Numbered from the stretch's first letter, positions 48,042 to 56,545 are shown. The stretch: 64,000 nt of DNA from Streptomyces griseoflavus (GCF_014649995.1 NZ_BMUC01000009.1:70899-134898), one strand, 5' to 3'. Translations and numbers: made by a program. Notes: a model not told the origin generated them from the sequence alone.

Positions 48042-49885
48042 ACACCGGCGAACTCGTCGAACTCGGGCAGCAGTTGCGCGTGGACAGCGTCCGCGCCGCG
48101 GCCGCCGCGGGCTCCGGGCACCCGACGTCGTCCATGTCGGCGGCCGACCTGACGGCGGTGCTGTTCGCCCGCCACTTCCGCTACGACTTCGACCGCCCCG
48201 ACCATCCGGCCAACGACCGCTTCGTCCTCTCCAAGGGCCACGCCTCCCCGCTGATGTACGCCACCTACAAGGCGGCCGGCGCCATCGACGACGAGGAACT
48301 GCTCACCTTCCGCGAGAACGGCAGCCGCCTCGAGGGGCACCCCACCCCCCGCAGGCTGCCCTGGGTCGAGACGGCCACCGGTTCCCTCGGCCAGGGCCTC
48401 CCCGTCGGCGTCGGCATCGCGCTGGCCGGGAAGCGGCTGGACCAGGTCGACTACCGCGTGTGGGTGCTGTGCGGGGACAGCGAACTGGCCGAGGGGTCGG
48501 TGTGGGAGGCGGCCGAGCAGGCCGCGTACGAGAACCTGGACAACCTCACGGCGATCGTGGACGTCAACCGCCTCGGACAGCGCGGACCCACCCGCCACGG
48601 CCACGACCTCGACGCCTACGCCCGCCGCTTCCAGGCCTTCGGCTGGCACACCGTCGAGGTGGACGGCCACGACGTGGACGCCGTCGACCGCGCCTACGGC
48701 GAGGCGCTCTCCACCAGGGGCCAGCCCACCGCGATCATCGCTCGCACCCTCAAAGGCAAGGGCGTGGCATCCGTCCAGGACCGCGAGGGCCTGCACGGGA
48801 AGCCGCTGCCGGAGGCCGAGGACGCCGTCGCCGAACTCGGCGGCCCACGCGACCTGCGCATCCCGCCGCATCCGCCGTCCTCCGACGGAGCCCGACCCGC
48901 CCGGAAGGCCACGGAGCCCGCCCTGCCGCGCTGGGACAAGGGCGAGGAGGTGGCGACCCGCGACGCCTTCGGTGAGGCGCTGGCCGCCCTCGGCACCGCC
49001 CGCGGCGACGTCGTCGCCCTCGACGGAGAGGTCGGTGACTCCACCCGCGCGGAGTTCTTCGCCAAGGAGCACCCCGAGCGCTACATCGAGTGCTACATCG
49101 CCGAACAGCAGATGGTCGCGGCCGCCGTGGGCGTCGCCTCGCGCGGCTGGACGCCGTACGCCTCCACCTTCGCGGCGTTCCTCACCCGCGCCCACGACTT
49201 CGTCCGCATGGCCGCGGTCAGCGGCGCCGGCCTCAACCTCGTCGGCTCGCACGCGGGCGTGGCCATCGGCCAGGACGGTCCCAGCCAGATGGGCCTGGAG
49301 GACCTGGCGATGATGCGCGCCGTGCACGGCTCGACCGTGCTGTACCCGTGCGACGCCAACCAGACCGCACGGCTGGTCGCCGCCATGGCCGGCCTCGACG
49401 GCATCCGCTACCTGCGCACCTCGCGCGGCGGGAGCGAGGTGATCTACGGGCCCGACGAGGACTTCCCCATCGGCGGCAGCAAGGTGCTGCGCTCCTCCGG
49501 CGACGACCGGCTCACCCTCGTCGCCGCGGGCGTGACCGTGCCCGAGGCGCTCGCCGCCGCCGAGGCACTGCAGGGCGAGGGCATCGCCGTACGGGTGATC
49601 GACCTGTACTCGGTGAAGCCGGTCGACCGGGAGACGCTGCGCACCGCCGCCGAGGAGACCGGCTGCCTGATGACCGTCGAGGACCACCATCCCGAGGGCG
49701 GGCTCGGGGACGCGGTCGCGGAGGCCTTCGGCGACGGACGCCCCGTCCCCCGCCTGGTGCGCCTCGCCGTCCGCGGCATGCCCGGCTCGGCCTCGCCGGA
49801 CGAGCAGCTGCGCGCCGCCGGTATCGACGCCGGGTCGATCGCCGCGGCCGGCCGGCTGCTGGTGGGGGAGGCGATCGTGTCGTGA
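48038..49885 (+). CDS. tkt: Transketolase
   Basis: 615 residues with all three domains. SGHPTSSMSAADL and GSLGQGLPVGVGIALAGK bind thiamine diphosphate; GDSELAEGSVWEAAEQAAYENLDNL in two pieces is the GDG-type metal site (GDS here). The pyrimidine domain has YIECYIAEQQMVAAAVG with the conserved Glu, and QDGPSQMGLEDLAMMRA. It moves two-carbon units in the pentose phosphate pathway. It is shorter than the usual 660-700 residues and not clustered with tal or zwf, so it is a second, probably conditional, transketolase. Start ATG overlaps the previous stop (ATGA). Confidence 0.92.
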   Translation: MNTGELVELGQQLRVDSVRAAAAAGSGHPTSSMSAADLTAVLFARHFRYDFDRPDHPANDRFVLSKGHASPLMYATYKAAGAIDDEELLTFRENGSRLEGHPTPRRLPWVETATGSLGQGLPVGVGIALAGKRLDQVDYRVWVLCGDSELAEGSVWEAAEQAAYENLDNLTAIVDVNRLGQRGPTRHGHDLDAYARRFQAFGWHTVEVDGHDVDAVDRAYGEALSTRGQPTAIIARTLKGKGVASVQDREGLHGKPLPEAEDAVAELGGPRDLRIPPHPPSSDGARPARKATEPALPRWDKGEEVATRDAFGEALAALGTARGDVVALDGEVGDSTRAEFFAKEHPERYIECYIAEQQMVAAAVGVASRGWTPYASTFAAFLTRAHDFVRMAAVSGAGLNLVGSHAGVAIGQDGPSQMGLEDLAMMRAVHGSTVLYPCDANQTARLVAAMAGLDGIRYLRTSRGGSEVIYGPDEDFPIGGSKVLRSSGDDRLTLVAAGVTVPEALAAAEALQGEGIAVRVIDLYSVKPVDRETLRTAAEETGCLMTVEDHHPEGGLGDAVAEAFGDGRPVPRLVRLAVRGMPGSASPDEQLRAAGIDAGSIAAAGRLLVGEAIVS

Positions 49886-50805
49886 GCGGCGACGGGCCGC
49901 GCACCGTACGGGCCGGAGGCCGCACGGTGGAGATCCACCGGCCCGGCAAGGTGCTCTTCCCGGGGGACGGGGGCGCCGGGGAGTACACCAAGGGCGACCT
50001 CGCCGACTACCACTTGGCCGTCGCCCCGTACATGCTGCCGCCCCTGCGGGACCGCCCGCTCATGCTGGACCGGCGTCCCGACGGCGTCGGCGGCCCCTCG
50101 TTCATGCAGAAGAACACCCCCGACCACTACCCGGACTGGATCACCCGGGCCGACGTAGCCAAGGAGGGCGGCACCGTCACGCACACGGTGTGCGACAGTG
50201 CCGCCGCCCTCCTGTACCTCGTGGACCAGGCGAGCATCACCCTGCACCGCTGGCTGTCCCGCACGACCAGGACCGGCCACCCGGACCGGCTGGTCTTCGA
50301 CCTCGACCCCGCGGTCGACGACTTCGAGACGGTGCGGGAGGCGGCGCGGCTGCTGGGGGAACTGCTGGACGAGCTGAAGCTGCCGTCGGCGCTGATGACC
50401 ACCGGTTCCCGGGGCCTGCACGTGATCGTGCCGCTGACCGGCCGCCATGACTTCGACGAGGTGCGCGCGTTCGCCCGGGAGGTCGCGGACACCCTCGCCG
50501 GCGCCCACCCCGACCGGCTCACCACCGCCGCCCGCAAGAGGGACCGCGGCGACCGGCTCTACCTCGACGTGCAGCGCAACGCCTACGCGCAGACCGCGGT
50601 CGCCCCCTGCACGGTCCGCGCCCTGCCCGGCGCGCCCGTCGCCGTGCCCATCTCGTGGGACCAGCTGGACGATCCGGCGCTGCACGCCCGCCGCTGGACG
50701 GTCGCCGACGCCGTCGAACAGGTCCGCACCGACCCGTGGGCCGGGCTGCTGAGCCGGGGACGCTCCCTGGTCCCGGCCCGCCGACGGCTCGCGGGACTGC
50801 GCTGA
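49882..50805 (+). CDS. Stand-alone LigD-type polymerase (primase) domain protein
   Basis: 307 residues of the archaeo-eukaryotic primase fold of LigD: GKVLFPGDGG at the start, FMQKNTPDHYPDWI, the metal site VFDLDPAVDDFETV with the two catalytic Asp, and TTGSRGLHVIVPL with the catalytic His. Such enzymes add ribonucleotides at DNA ends in non-homologous end joining. There is no ligase or nuclease domain and no ku gene in the window. The GTG start overlaps the transketolase stop (GTGA), so it is co-translated with metabolic genes. Confidence 0.9.
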   Translation: MSGDGPRTVRAGGRTVEIHRPGKVLFPGDGGAGEYTKGDLADYHLAVAPYMLPPLRDRPLMLDRRPDGVGGPSFMQKNTPDHYPDWITRADVAKEGGTVTHTVCDSAAALLYLVDQASITLHRWLSRTTRTGHPDRLVFDLDPAVDDFETVREAARLLGELLDELKLPSALMTTGSRGLHVIVPLTGRHDFDEVRAFAREVADTLAGAHPDRLTTAARKRDRGDRLYLDVQRNAYAQTAVAPCTVRALPGAPVAVPISWDQLDDPALHARRWTVADAVEQVRTDPWAGLLSRGRSLVPARRRLAGLR

Positions 50806-50909
50806 GCGGGGTCCACGCACCGGCCGGGCGGGCAAGCCGGACGGGGCAACCGGGTGAGCCCGGGAGGTTTGGCGAACAGTCTTGCGGCCACACGGAGGGG
50901 GAGGTGGCC

Positions 50910-51290
50910 ATGTCGAACACGAAGAACACCGAAGAGTCACAGGATTCACAGGAATCCCAGGACTCACAGGACTCACAGAAGTCCCGGAAGCAGACCGACA
51001 ACAACACAAGCACCAAACGGCCCAGTCCCATGGAGGTGCTGCGCCAGGCGCGCGGACAGCTCGCGGAGCTCACCGGTATGGAGGCCGAGTCCGTGTCGTC
51101 CTTCGAGCGGACGGAGGACGGCTGGGCGCTCGAGGTCGAGGTCCTCGAACTCGAGCGGGTGCCCGACACGATGAGCCTGATGGCGAGTTACCAGGTCGAG
51201 CTCGACCCGGACGGGCAGCTCACCGGGTACCGGCGGGTCCGCCGCTACGAGCGGGGCCGTGCCGACGCGCGCAGGTCCGGCGGCCGCTAG
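50910..51290 (+). CDS. gvpO: Gas vesicle protein GvpO
   Basis: 126 residues. The conserved part is VLRQARGQLAELTGMEAESV, WALEVEVLELERVPDT and LMASYQVELDPDGQLTGYRR, the GvpO family core. The first ~30 residues are a Ser-Gln-Asp low-complexity stretch encoded by short repeats (SQDSQESQDSQDSQ). GvpO is needed for gas vesicle formation in haloarchaea, perhaps as a regulator or chaperone. ATG at 50910 with a strong GGAGGGGGAGG. First gene of the gvp operon; no clear promoter in the 104 bp before it. Confidence 0.93.
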   Translation: MSNTKNTEESQDSQESQDSQDSQKSRKQTDNNTSTKRPSPMEVLRQARGQLAELTGMEAESVSSFERTEDGWALEVEVLELERVPDTMSLMASYQVELDPDGQLTGYRRVRRYERGRADARRSGGR

Positions 51291-51345
51291 GCCGCCCGGC
51301 GGGACGCACACCCAGGGATCACACAGACAAGGAGGAACAGCCGGA

Positions 51346-51780
51346 ATGACAGTCGTACCGGCACAGCAGTCCGGCGGTGGGGGCGGCAGCAGCGGCCTCT
51401 ACGACGTGCTTGAGCTCGTCCTGGACAGGGGGCTCGTCATCGACGCATTCGTGCGCGTGTCCCTGGTCGGCATCGAGATCCTCAAGATCGACGTACGTGT
51501 CGTCGTCGCCAGCGTCGACACCTATCTCCGCTTCGCCGAGGCGTGCAACCGTCTCGACCTGGAAGCGGGACCCCGCAAGAGCCCGGGCCTGCCCGAGATA
51601 GTCGGCGAGGTCACCGAGTCCGGTGCCCGGGGCAAGTCCAAGGGCGCCCTCTCGGGTGCCGCCGAGACCATCTCCGACGCCTTCAAGCAGGCGCGTGACG
51701 ACGGGTCCGAGGAAGAGACCCGGTCCCGCCCGCGAGCCCGCAAGAGCACGGCGGCCCGCCGTAAGGAGGAGCAGGAGTGA
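51346..51780 (+). CDS. gvpA: Gas vesicle structural protein GvpA (A/J family)
   Basis: 144 residues. The GvpA fold is at about 16-72: LYDVLELVLDRGLVIDAFVRVS then LVGIEILKIDVRVVVASVDTYL, which forms the amphipathic ribs of the vesicle wall. A tail of about 70 residues, charged and Lys/Arg-rich at the end, follows; classical GvpA has almost none. ATG at 51346 is preceded by AAGGAGG. Overlaps gvpF by 4 bp. Confidence 0.93.
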   Translation: MTVVPAQQSGGGGGSSGLYDVLELVLDRGLVIDAFVRVSLVGIEILKIDVRVVVASVDTYLRFAEACNRLDLEAGPRKSPGLPEIVGEVTESGARGKSKGALSGAAETISDAFKQARDDGSEEETRSRPRARKSTAARRKEEQE

Positions 51781-52550
51781 GCACCTACGTCTACGGCATC
51801 ACGGCGGCGACGCACCCGTCGCTGCCCGAGGGCATGGGCGGGGTCGGCGACCCGTCGCGCCCGGTGCGCGTCCTGCGGCAGGGCGAACTGGCGGCCGTCG
51901 TCAGCGACGCCCCCGACGGGCTCCGCCCCAAGCGCCGGGAACTGCTCGCCCACCAGAACGTGCTCAGCGAGATCGGCGCGGCCGGCTGTGTGCTGCCCAT
52001 GCGGTTCGGCAGCGTCGCCCCGGACGACGACTCCGTCACCGGCGTCCTCGCCGAGCGTGCCGAGCACTACCTGGAGCGGCTGCGCGCGCTGGACGACCGG
52101 GTCGAGTACAACATCAAGGCCAATCACGTGGAGGAAGCCGTACTCCACCACGTGATGGCGGGAAACCCGGAGATCCGCTCCCTCGCGGAGGCCAACCGCC
52201 AGTCCGGCGGTGGCAGTTACGAGGACAAGATCCGTCTCGGCGAGATGGTCGCCGCGGCGGTCAAGGACAAGGAGTCCGAGGACGGCACCGCGCTGGAGCA
52301 GGCGCTGGAAGGGGCCGCCGACGCCGTGAGCGTGGGCCCCGAGTCCACGGGCTGGCTCGCCAACGTCTCCTACCTGGTGAAGCGGGAGACGGCGGAGGAC
52401 TTCCTGGCCGTGGTGGAGCAGGTCCGCAAGGACATGCCCCACGTCGAGATCCGTCTGAACGGACCGCTCCCCCCGTACAGCTTCGTCGAGCCCGGACCGG
52501 CTGAGCCGGCGGGCACCGCGGCCGGTGGGGCGGACACCGAAGCGAGGTGA
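51777..52550 (+). CDS. gvpF: Gas vesicle protein GvpF (GvpL/GvpF family)
   Basis: 257 residues. TYVYGITAA at the N-terminus and VLPMRFGSVAPDDDSV in the middle define the GvpL/F family, minor proteins that bind GvpA during early assembly. WLANVSYLVKRETAEDFLAVVEQV and IRLNGPLPPYSFVE form the C-terminal domain. The GTG start overlaps the gvpA stop (GTGA) with AAGGAGGAG before it. Confidence 0.95.
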   Translation: MSTYVYGITAATHPSLPEGMGGVGDPSRPVRVLRQGELAAVVSDAPDGLRPKRRELLAHQNVLSEIGAAGCVLPMRFGSVAPDDDSVTGVLAERAEHYLERLRALDDRVEYNIKANHVEEAVLHHVMAGNPEIRSLAEANRQSGGGSYEDKIRLGEMVAAAVKDKESEDGTALEQALEGAADAVSVGPESTGWLANVSYLVKRETAEDFLAVVEQVRKDMPHVEIRLNGPLPPYSFVEPGPAEPAGTAAGGADTEAR

Positions 52551-52554
52551 CGTC

Positions 52555-52818
52555 ATGGGCCTGATCTCGGAGGTGCTGCTGCTGCCGTTCGCACCGGTGC
52601 GCGGCAGCGCCTGGGCAGTCCGGCAGGTGCTGCAGGAAGCGGAACGCATCTACTACGACCCTGCGACCATCCGCGCCGAGCTGGCCCGACTGGAAGAACT
52701 GCTGGAGGCCGGAGAAATCACCGAGGAGGAGTTCGACCGGCAGGAGGACGAACTCCTCGACCGGCTGGAGACCGCGACGCGCACAGGCGCGGGTAGTGGG
52801 GACGGGACGGCACGATGA
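52555..52818 (+). CDS. gvpG: Gas vesicle protein GvpG
   Basis: 87 residues, the usual GvpG size: MGLISEVLLLPFAPVRGSAWAVRQVLQEAE, split by hydrophobic and charged parts, then an acidic coiled helix LARLEELLEAGEITEEEFDRQE. GvpG is an assembly factor. ATG at 52555, 4 bp after the gvpF stop. Confidence 0.95.
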   Translation: MGLISEVLLLPFAPVRGSAWAVRQVLQEAERIYYDPATIRAELARLEELLEAGEITEEEFDRQEDELLDRLETATRTGAGSGDGTAR

Positions 52819-53441
52819 ATCGAACGGGAATGGGCCTCGCGATCGGGGCGGGATACCTCCTCGGACGGACCAAGAAGCTCAAGATGGCACTCGCCGTCGG
52901 CGGGCTGGTGGCGGGCAAGAAGCTGAACCTCAGCCCCCGGATGGTCGCCGAGCTGGTGTCCCAGCAGCTGCGCGACAATCCGCAGTTCAAGGAGCTGGGC
53001 GACCAGCTGCGCGGTGATCTGCGCGGCGTCGGCAAGGCGGCTTCCGGCGCGCTGGTCGAGCGGCAGCTCGGCTCGCTCGCCGACCGGCTGCACAGCCGGA
53101 CCGCCTCCGTGCGCGGCGAGCTCGACGGCGCCGGTCCGCAGGACCGGGAGGATGACGACCAGGACGACCGGGACGCCGACGACGAGCCGCAGGAACAGGA
53201 CCGCGGGCAGCCTCGTGACGAGGACCGGGACCGGGACGAGGAGGGCGACGAGGAACACGACGAGGAGCGGCCCCCCGCGAAGAAGGCCGCCGCCAAGAAG
53301 GCGCCGGCGAAGAAGGCCGCACCGGCGAAGAAGGCCGCGGCCAAGCGGACGGCACCCGGGAAGAAGACGGCCGCGAAGAAGACCGCGTCCGCCTCCCGGG
53401 GCGCCCGTTCCCGTACGCCGAAGGGAGGCGGTGAGCGATGA
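52815..53441 (+). CDS. gvpY: GvpY-type gas vesicle cluster protein with a histone H1-like tail
   Basis: 208 residues. The N-terminal third (to about 107) is a small hydrophobic/helical region (GLAIGAGYLLGRTKKLKMAL) found in actinomycete gvp clusters. Residues about 108-152 are strongly acidic (Asp/Glu/Arg), then residues 153-208 are Lys/Ala-rich PAKKAAAKK repeats, like histone H1 or bacterial HupS tails. The role is unknown; the name follows the gene order known from S. coelicolor. The ATG overlaps the gvpG stop. Confidence 0.85.
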   Translation: MNRTGMGLAIGAGYLLGRTKKLKMALAVGGLVAGKKLNLSPRMVAELVSQQLRDNPQFKELGDQLRGDLRGVGKAASGALVERQLGSLADRLHSRTASVRGELDGAGPQDREDDDQDDRDADDEPQEQDRGQPRDEDRDRDEEGDEEHDEERPPAKKAAAKKAPAKKAAPAKKAAAKRTAPGKKTAAKKTASASRGARSRTPKGGGER

Positions 53442-54673
53442 CCGAGACCCTCGGAAAGGCCGGTTCCGCCGCGCGGGACAGCGCGAACGGAGCGTCGAAG
53501 AACCCGCTCGCCGACGTCGCCCACAGCGAGGCGGCGGACCGGCTCAAGGCGGAACTGCAGGACTACCTCGCCGCCCAGGCCACCCGCATGCTGAGCGGGC
53601 TCGGCAGCAAGCTCGGCGAGACCACAAACAAGCTGAACGACATCGCGGAGGGCAACAGCCCGGGCTTCGCCAAGCTGGCCGCCGACGGCGGCCGCAAGCT
53701 CGCCGAGGGCAAGGGCCCACTGCGCAGCGCCGTCGAGCTCGGCGCCTCACGGGTCAAGGACAACGTGATGGACAAGGTGAAGGGCCTGGGGGGCGGCGGC
53801 GGGAAGAGCAAGCGCAAGCGCACGTCCGGCAACAAGCCGACCGTCATCATGGAGACCATCGACGTCGGGGTGCCGCTGCGCACGGCCTACGACCAGTGGA
53901 CCCAGTACCAGGACTTCTCCACCTTCGCCAAGGGCGTCAAGAGCGCCAACAAGAGCGACGACACCACCTCGGACTGGCAGGCGAAGATCTGGTGGTCCAA
54001 CCGCAGCTGGAAGGCGACCACCACCGAGCAGGTCCCCGACGACCGCATCGCCTGGTCCTCGGAGGGCGCCAAGGGCACGACCAAGGGCGTCGTCTCCTTC
54101 CACCGCATCGCGGAGAACCTCACCCGGGTCCTGCTCGTCATCGAGTACTACCCGTCGGGCTTCTTCGAGAAGACCGGCAACATCTGGCGCGCCCAGGGCC
54201 GCCGCGCCCGGCTCGACCTGAAGAACTTCGCCCGCTTCATCACCATCAAGGGCGAGGCCGAGGACAGCTGGCGGGGCGAGATCCGCGACGCCGAGGTCGT
54301 CCGCAGTCACGAGGACGCGCTGGCCGAGGAGGAGGAAGCCGAGTCCGCGGACACCGACTCCGACGAGCAGGGGGAGGACGGGGAACCCGCCGGCGAGTAC
54401 GAGGACGAGGACTCCGAGGGCGCCGAGGACTCCGAGGAGGAGGACGAGGACGAGGCCGGACCCGACGACGCGTACGAGGAGTCCGAGGACGAGGAGTCCG
54501 GGGAGGAGCCCGCCGACGACACGTACGAGGACGACGAGCACCCGGACGAGGAGTACGAGGACGACGACGAGGCCGCGGCCGAGGGCGACGAGCCGGAGTC
54601 CGAGTACGAGGACGAGTACGAGGACGAGGACGAGGACGAGGACGAGCGCGAAGAGAGCCGGAGCCGGCGATGA
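53438..54673 (+). CDS. gvpZ: GvpZ-type SRPBCC protein with a long acidic tail
   Basis: 411 residues. Residues 1-130 are helical and end in a basic KSKRKR patch; about 133-285 form an SRPBCC (START-like) domain: TIDVGVPLRTAYDQWTQYQDF, KIWWSNRSWKATT, GFFEKTGNIWRAQGRRARLD. Residues about 295-405 are almost only Asp/Glu with Tyr/Ser/Gly, ending SRSRR. Such a tail is highly negative and unfolded. Similar SRPBCC proteins occur in actinomycete gas vesicle operons; the function is unknown. Overlaps both neighbours (ATGA). Confidence 0.87.
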   Translation: MTETLGKAGSAARDSANGASKNPLADVAHSEAADRLKAELQDYLAAQATRMLSGLGSKLGETTNKLNDIAEGNSPGFAKLAADGGRKLAEGKGPLRSAVELGASRVKDNVMDKVKGLGGGGGKSKRKRTSGNKPTVIMETIDVGVPLRTAYDQWTQYQDFSTFAKGVKSANKSDDTTSDWQAKIWWSNRSWKATTTEQVPDDRIAWSSEGAKGTTKGVVSFHRIAENLTRVLLVIEYYPSGFFEKTGNIWRAQGRRARLDLKNFARFITIKGEAEDSWRGEIRDAEVVRSHEDALAEEEEAESADTDSDEQGEDGEPAGEYEDEDSEGAEDSEEEDEDEAGPDDAYEESEDEESGEEPADDTYEDDEHPDEEYEDDDEAAAEGDEPESEYEDEYEDEDEDEDEREESRSRR

Positions 54674-55011
54674 CCACCCCCAGTCGGCTCCCCGACCCGT
54701 ACGGCCAGGGCAGCAGCGCCAATCTCGCCGACATCCTGGAGAGGGTGCTGGACAAGGGCATCGTGATCGCGGGTGACATCCGCATCAACCTGCTCGACAT
54801 CGAGCTGCTCACGATCAAGCTGCGCCTGGTCGTCGCCTCCGTCGACAAGGCGAAGGAGATGGGGATCGACTGGTGGGAGTCCGACCCGGCACTGTCCTCG
54901 CGGGCCCGCCGCGACGAACTGACGCGGGAGAACGCCGAGCTGCGTGAGCGGCTGGCCCGGCTGGAGGAACTGGAACTGGAGCCCCGTCGCGCACAGGAGG
55001 AGAACACGTGA
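54670..55011 (+). CDS. gvpJ: Gas vesicle protein GvpJ (A/J family)
   Basis: 113 residues. GvpA-like core at 18-75: NLADILERVLDKGIVIAGDI then LLDIELLTIKLRLVVASVDKA, followed by IDWWESDP and a coiled-coil tail (ENAELRERLARLEELELE). GvpJ is a minor wall/tip protein involved in initiation and shape. ATG overlaps the gvpZ stop. Confidence 0.93.
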   Translation: MTTPSRLPDPYGQGSSANLADILERVLDKGIVIAGDIRINLLDIELLTIKLRLVVASVDKAKEMGIDWWESDPALSSRARRDELTRENAELRERLARLEELELEPRRAQEENT

Positions 55012-55784
55012 CCGGACTGCGGTACGTCTACGCGGTCTGCCGCCCCTTCGGCACGCCGCTCCAGGCACAGCTGACGGGGGTCGGTGGCGAACCGCCCCGG
55101 CTGCTTCCCCACGGCGACCTGGTGGCGGTGGTCAGTCACGTACCGGAGGGGGAGTTCGCGGAGAAGCCGCTGCGCGCCAATCTGGAGAACCTCGACTGGC
55201 TGACCGCGGTCGCCCGCGCCCACCAGGGCGTGATCGACGCGCTCACCACGGTCACGACCCCGCTGCCGCTGCGCCTCGGCACCGTGTTCCGCGACGACAG
55301 CGGCGTACGGACCATGCTCGAGGCGCGGGAGGAGGACTTCCGCCGCACCCTGGACCGGCTGGAGGGCCGGGTCGAGTGGGGCGTCAAGGTGTTCCTGGAG
55401 GAGGAGCGGGAGCCGCGGGCTCCCGCTCCCGCGGCGAAGCCCGCCTCCGGGCGGGACTACCTCCGGCAGCGGCGTCAGCAGACCAGATCACGGGACGACG
55501 CGTGGCAGCAGGCCGAGATCTTCGCGACCGATCTCCACCGGGCCCTGTCCGAGAGCGCCGAGGACTCCCGGCTGCACGCACCGCAGAATCCCACGCTCTC
55601 CGGGGCCACCGGGCGGAATGTGCTCAATGCCGCCTATCTCGTGCCGCGTGTGAAGTCCGAGGAATTCGTGGAACGGGTGGACCGGACGAAGGACGGAATT
55701 CCCGGAATTCGTGTCGAACTCACCGGCCCCTGGGCGGCCTACTCGTTCGCCGGTGAGGAATCGGCCGGTAAGGAGGAGGCGTGA
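55008..55784 (+). CDS. gvpL: Gas vesicle protein GvpL (GvpL/GvpF family)
   Basis: 258 residues, a second GvpL/F member: LRYVYAVCRPFG, then TPLPLRLGTVFRDDSGV (the conserved P-x-R-F/L-G-T block), GRVEWGVKVFLEEER and NVLNAAYLVPRVKSEEFVERV. It differs from GvpF by an Arg/Gln-rich middle insert (YLRQRRQQTRSRDDAW). GTG start overlaps gvpJ. Confidence 0.94.
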   Translation: MTGLRYVYAVCRPFGTPLQAQLTGVGGEPPRLLPHGDLVAVVSHVPEGEFAEKPLRANLENLDWLTAVARAHQGVIDALTTVTTPLPLRLGTVFRDDSGVRTMLEAREEDFRRTLDRLEGRVEWGVKVFLEEEREPRAPAPAAKPASGRDYLRQRRQQTRSRDDAWQQAEIFATDLHRALSESAEDSRLHAPQNPTLSGATGRNVLNAAYLVPRVKSEEFVERVDRTKDGIPGIRVELTGPWAAYSFAGEESAGKEEA

Positions 55785-55969
55785 CCGTCGTCGAACGCCG
55801 CGAGATAGCCCTGGTGGACCTGCTCGACCGGCTGCTGGCCGGCGGGGTCGTCATCAAGGGCGACATCACCCTGCGCATCGCGGACGTCGACCTGGTCCGG
55901 ATCGACCTCAACGCCCTCATCAGCTCGGTGAACGCGCAGGTCCCGTCCCCCTTCGAGGAGTCGCTGTGA
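55781..55969 (+). CDS. gvpS: Gas vesicle protein GvpS (short A/J-family protein)
   Basis: 62 residues, essentially only the GvpA core: IALVDLLDRLLAGGVVIKGDI and LRIADVDLVRIDLNALISSV. The third GvpA paralogue of the operon. GTG start overlaps gvpL, with AAGGAGGAG before it. Confidence 0.92.
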   Translation: MTVVERREIALVDLLDRLLAGGVVIKGDITLRIADVDLVRIDLNALISSVNAQVPSPFEESL

Positions 55970-56289
55970 CGGCCTCCCCCGACCACGGCCACCGTGTCGA
56001 GCCCCACGGCAGCCGGCGCAAGCGGCTCGACCTGGAGCCGGACACGGTCGAACGGGACCTGATGAAGCTGGTGCTCACGGTCGTCGAACTGCTGCGCCAG
56101 CTGATGGAGCGCCAGGCGCTGCGCCGCTTCGACGAGGGCGATCTGTCCGAGGAGCAGGAGGAGCGGGTCGGGCTCACCCTCATGCTGCTCGAGGACCGGA
56201 TGGCCGAGCTGCGCAGCCGGTACGGCCTGCGGCCCGAGGACCTGAACCTGGACCTCGGGCCGCTCGGACCGCTGCTGCCGCGGGACTGA
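55966..56289 (+). CDS. gvpK: Gas vesicle protein GvpK
   Basis: 107 residues. RLDLEPDTVERDLMKLVLTVVELL, then RQLMERQALRRFDEGDLSEEQ, and the end LRPEDLNLDLGPLGPLL are the GvpK family pattern. GvpK is a late assembly protein. Last gene of the operon; GTG start overlaps gvpS (GTGA). Confidence 0.95.
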   Translation: MTASPDHGHRVEPHGSRRKRLDLEPDTVERDLMKLVLTVVELLRQLMERQALRRFDEGDLSEEQEERVGLTLMLLEDRMAELRSRYGLRPEDLNLDLGPLGPLLPRD

Positions 56290-56336
56290 CCGACCGATCC
56301 CCCCGTCGGCCGTCGGAAATCCCCCCGAAAAGCAGA

Positions 56337-56372
56337 AATTCCCCGGGACCGTGTCCCGGGGAATTCCTTTTT
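56337..56372 (+). terminator. Terminator of the gvp operon
   Basis: A perfect 13-bp stem (56337-56349 and 56353-56365) with a 3-base loop and then CCTTTTTCC, 47 bp after gvpK. A textbook intrinsic terminator; it also lies just past the stop of the small minus-strand gene. Confidence 0.9.
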
Positions 56373-56374
56373 CC

Positions 56375-56545
56375 TCACCACCTGTACCAGCGGCCCCTGC
56401 CCCCGCCTGCCGACGTGCTGCGCATGAAGAATCCCAGCAGCCACACGATGAGGACCGCCAGGGCGATCCACCAGAGAACCTTTACCGCGAATCCGGCACC
56501 GAAGAGGAGCAGAGCCAACAGCAGAACCAGCAGAACAGGAACCAT
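56375..56545 (-). CDS. Small hydrophobic membrane protein (56 residues)
   Basis: Starts MVPVLLVLLLALLLFGAGF, continues through KVLWWIALAVLIVWLLGFFM, and ends with a Gly/Arg/Trp tail (RGRWYRW). Two membrane segments are separated by a Lys and two Trp. It resembles the short 'hydrophobic protein' of Streptomyces and the lmo0937-like stress proteins of Firmicutes. AGGAGG 9 bases before the ATG makes translation likely. Convergent with gvpK. Confidence 0.85.
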   Translation of the reverse strand: MVPVLLVLLLALLLFGAGFAVKVLWWIALAVLIVWLLGFFMRSTSAGGGRGRWYRW

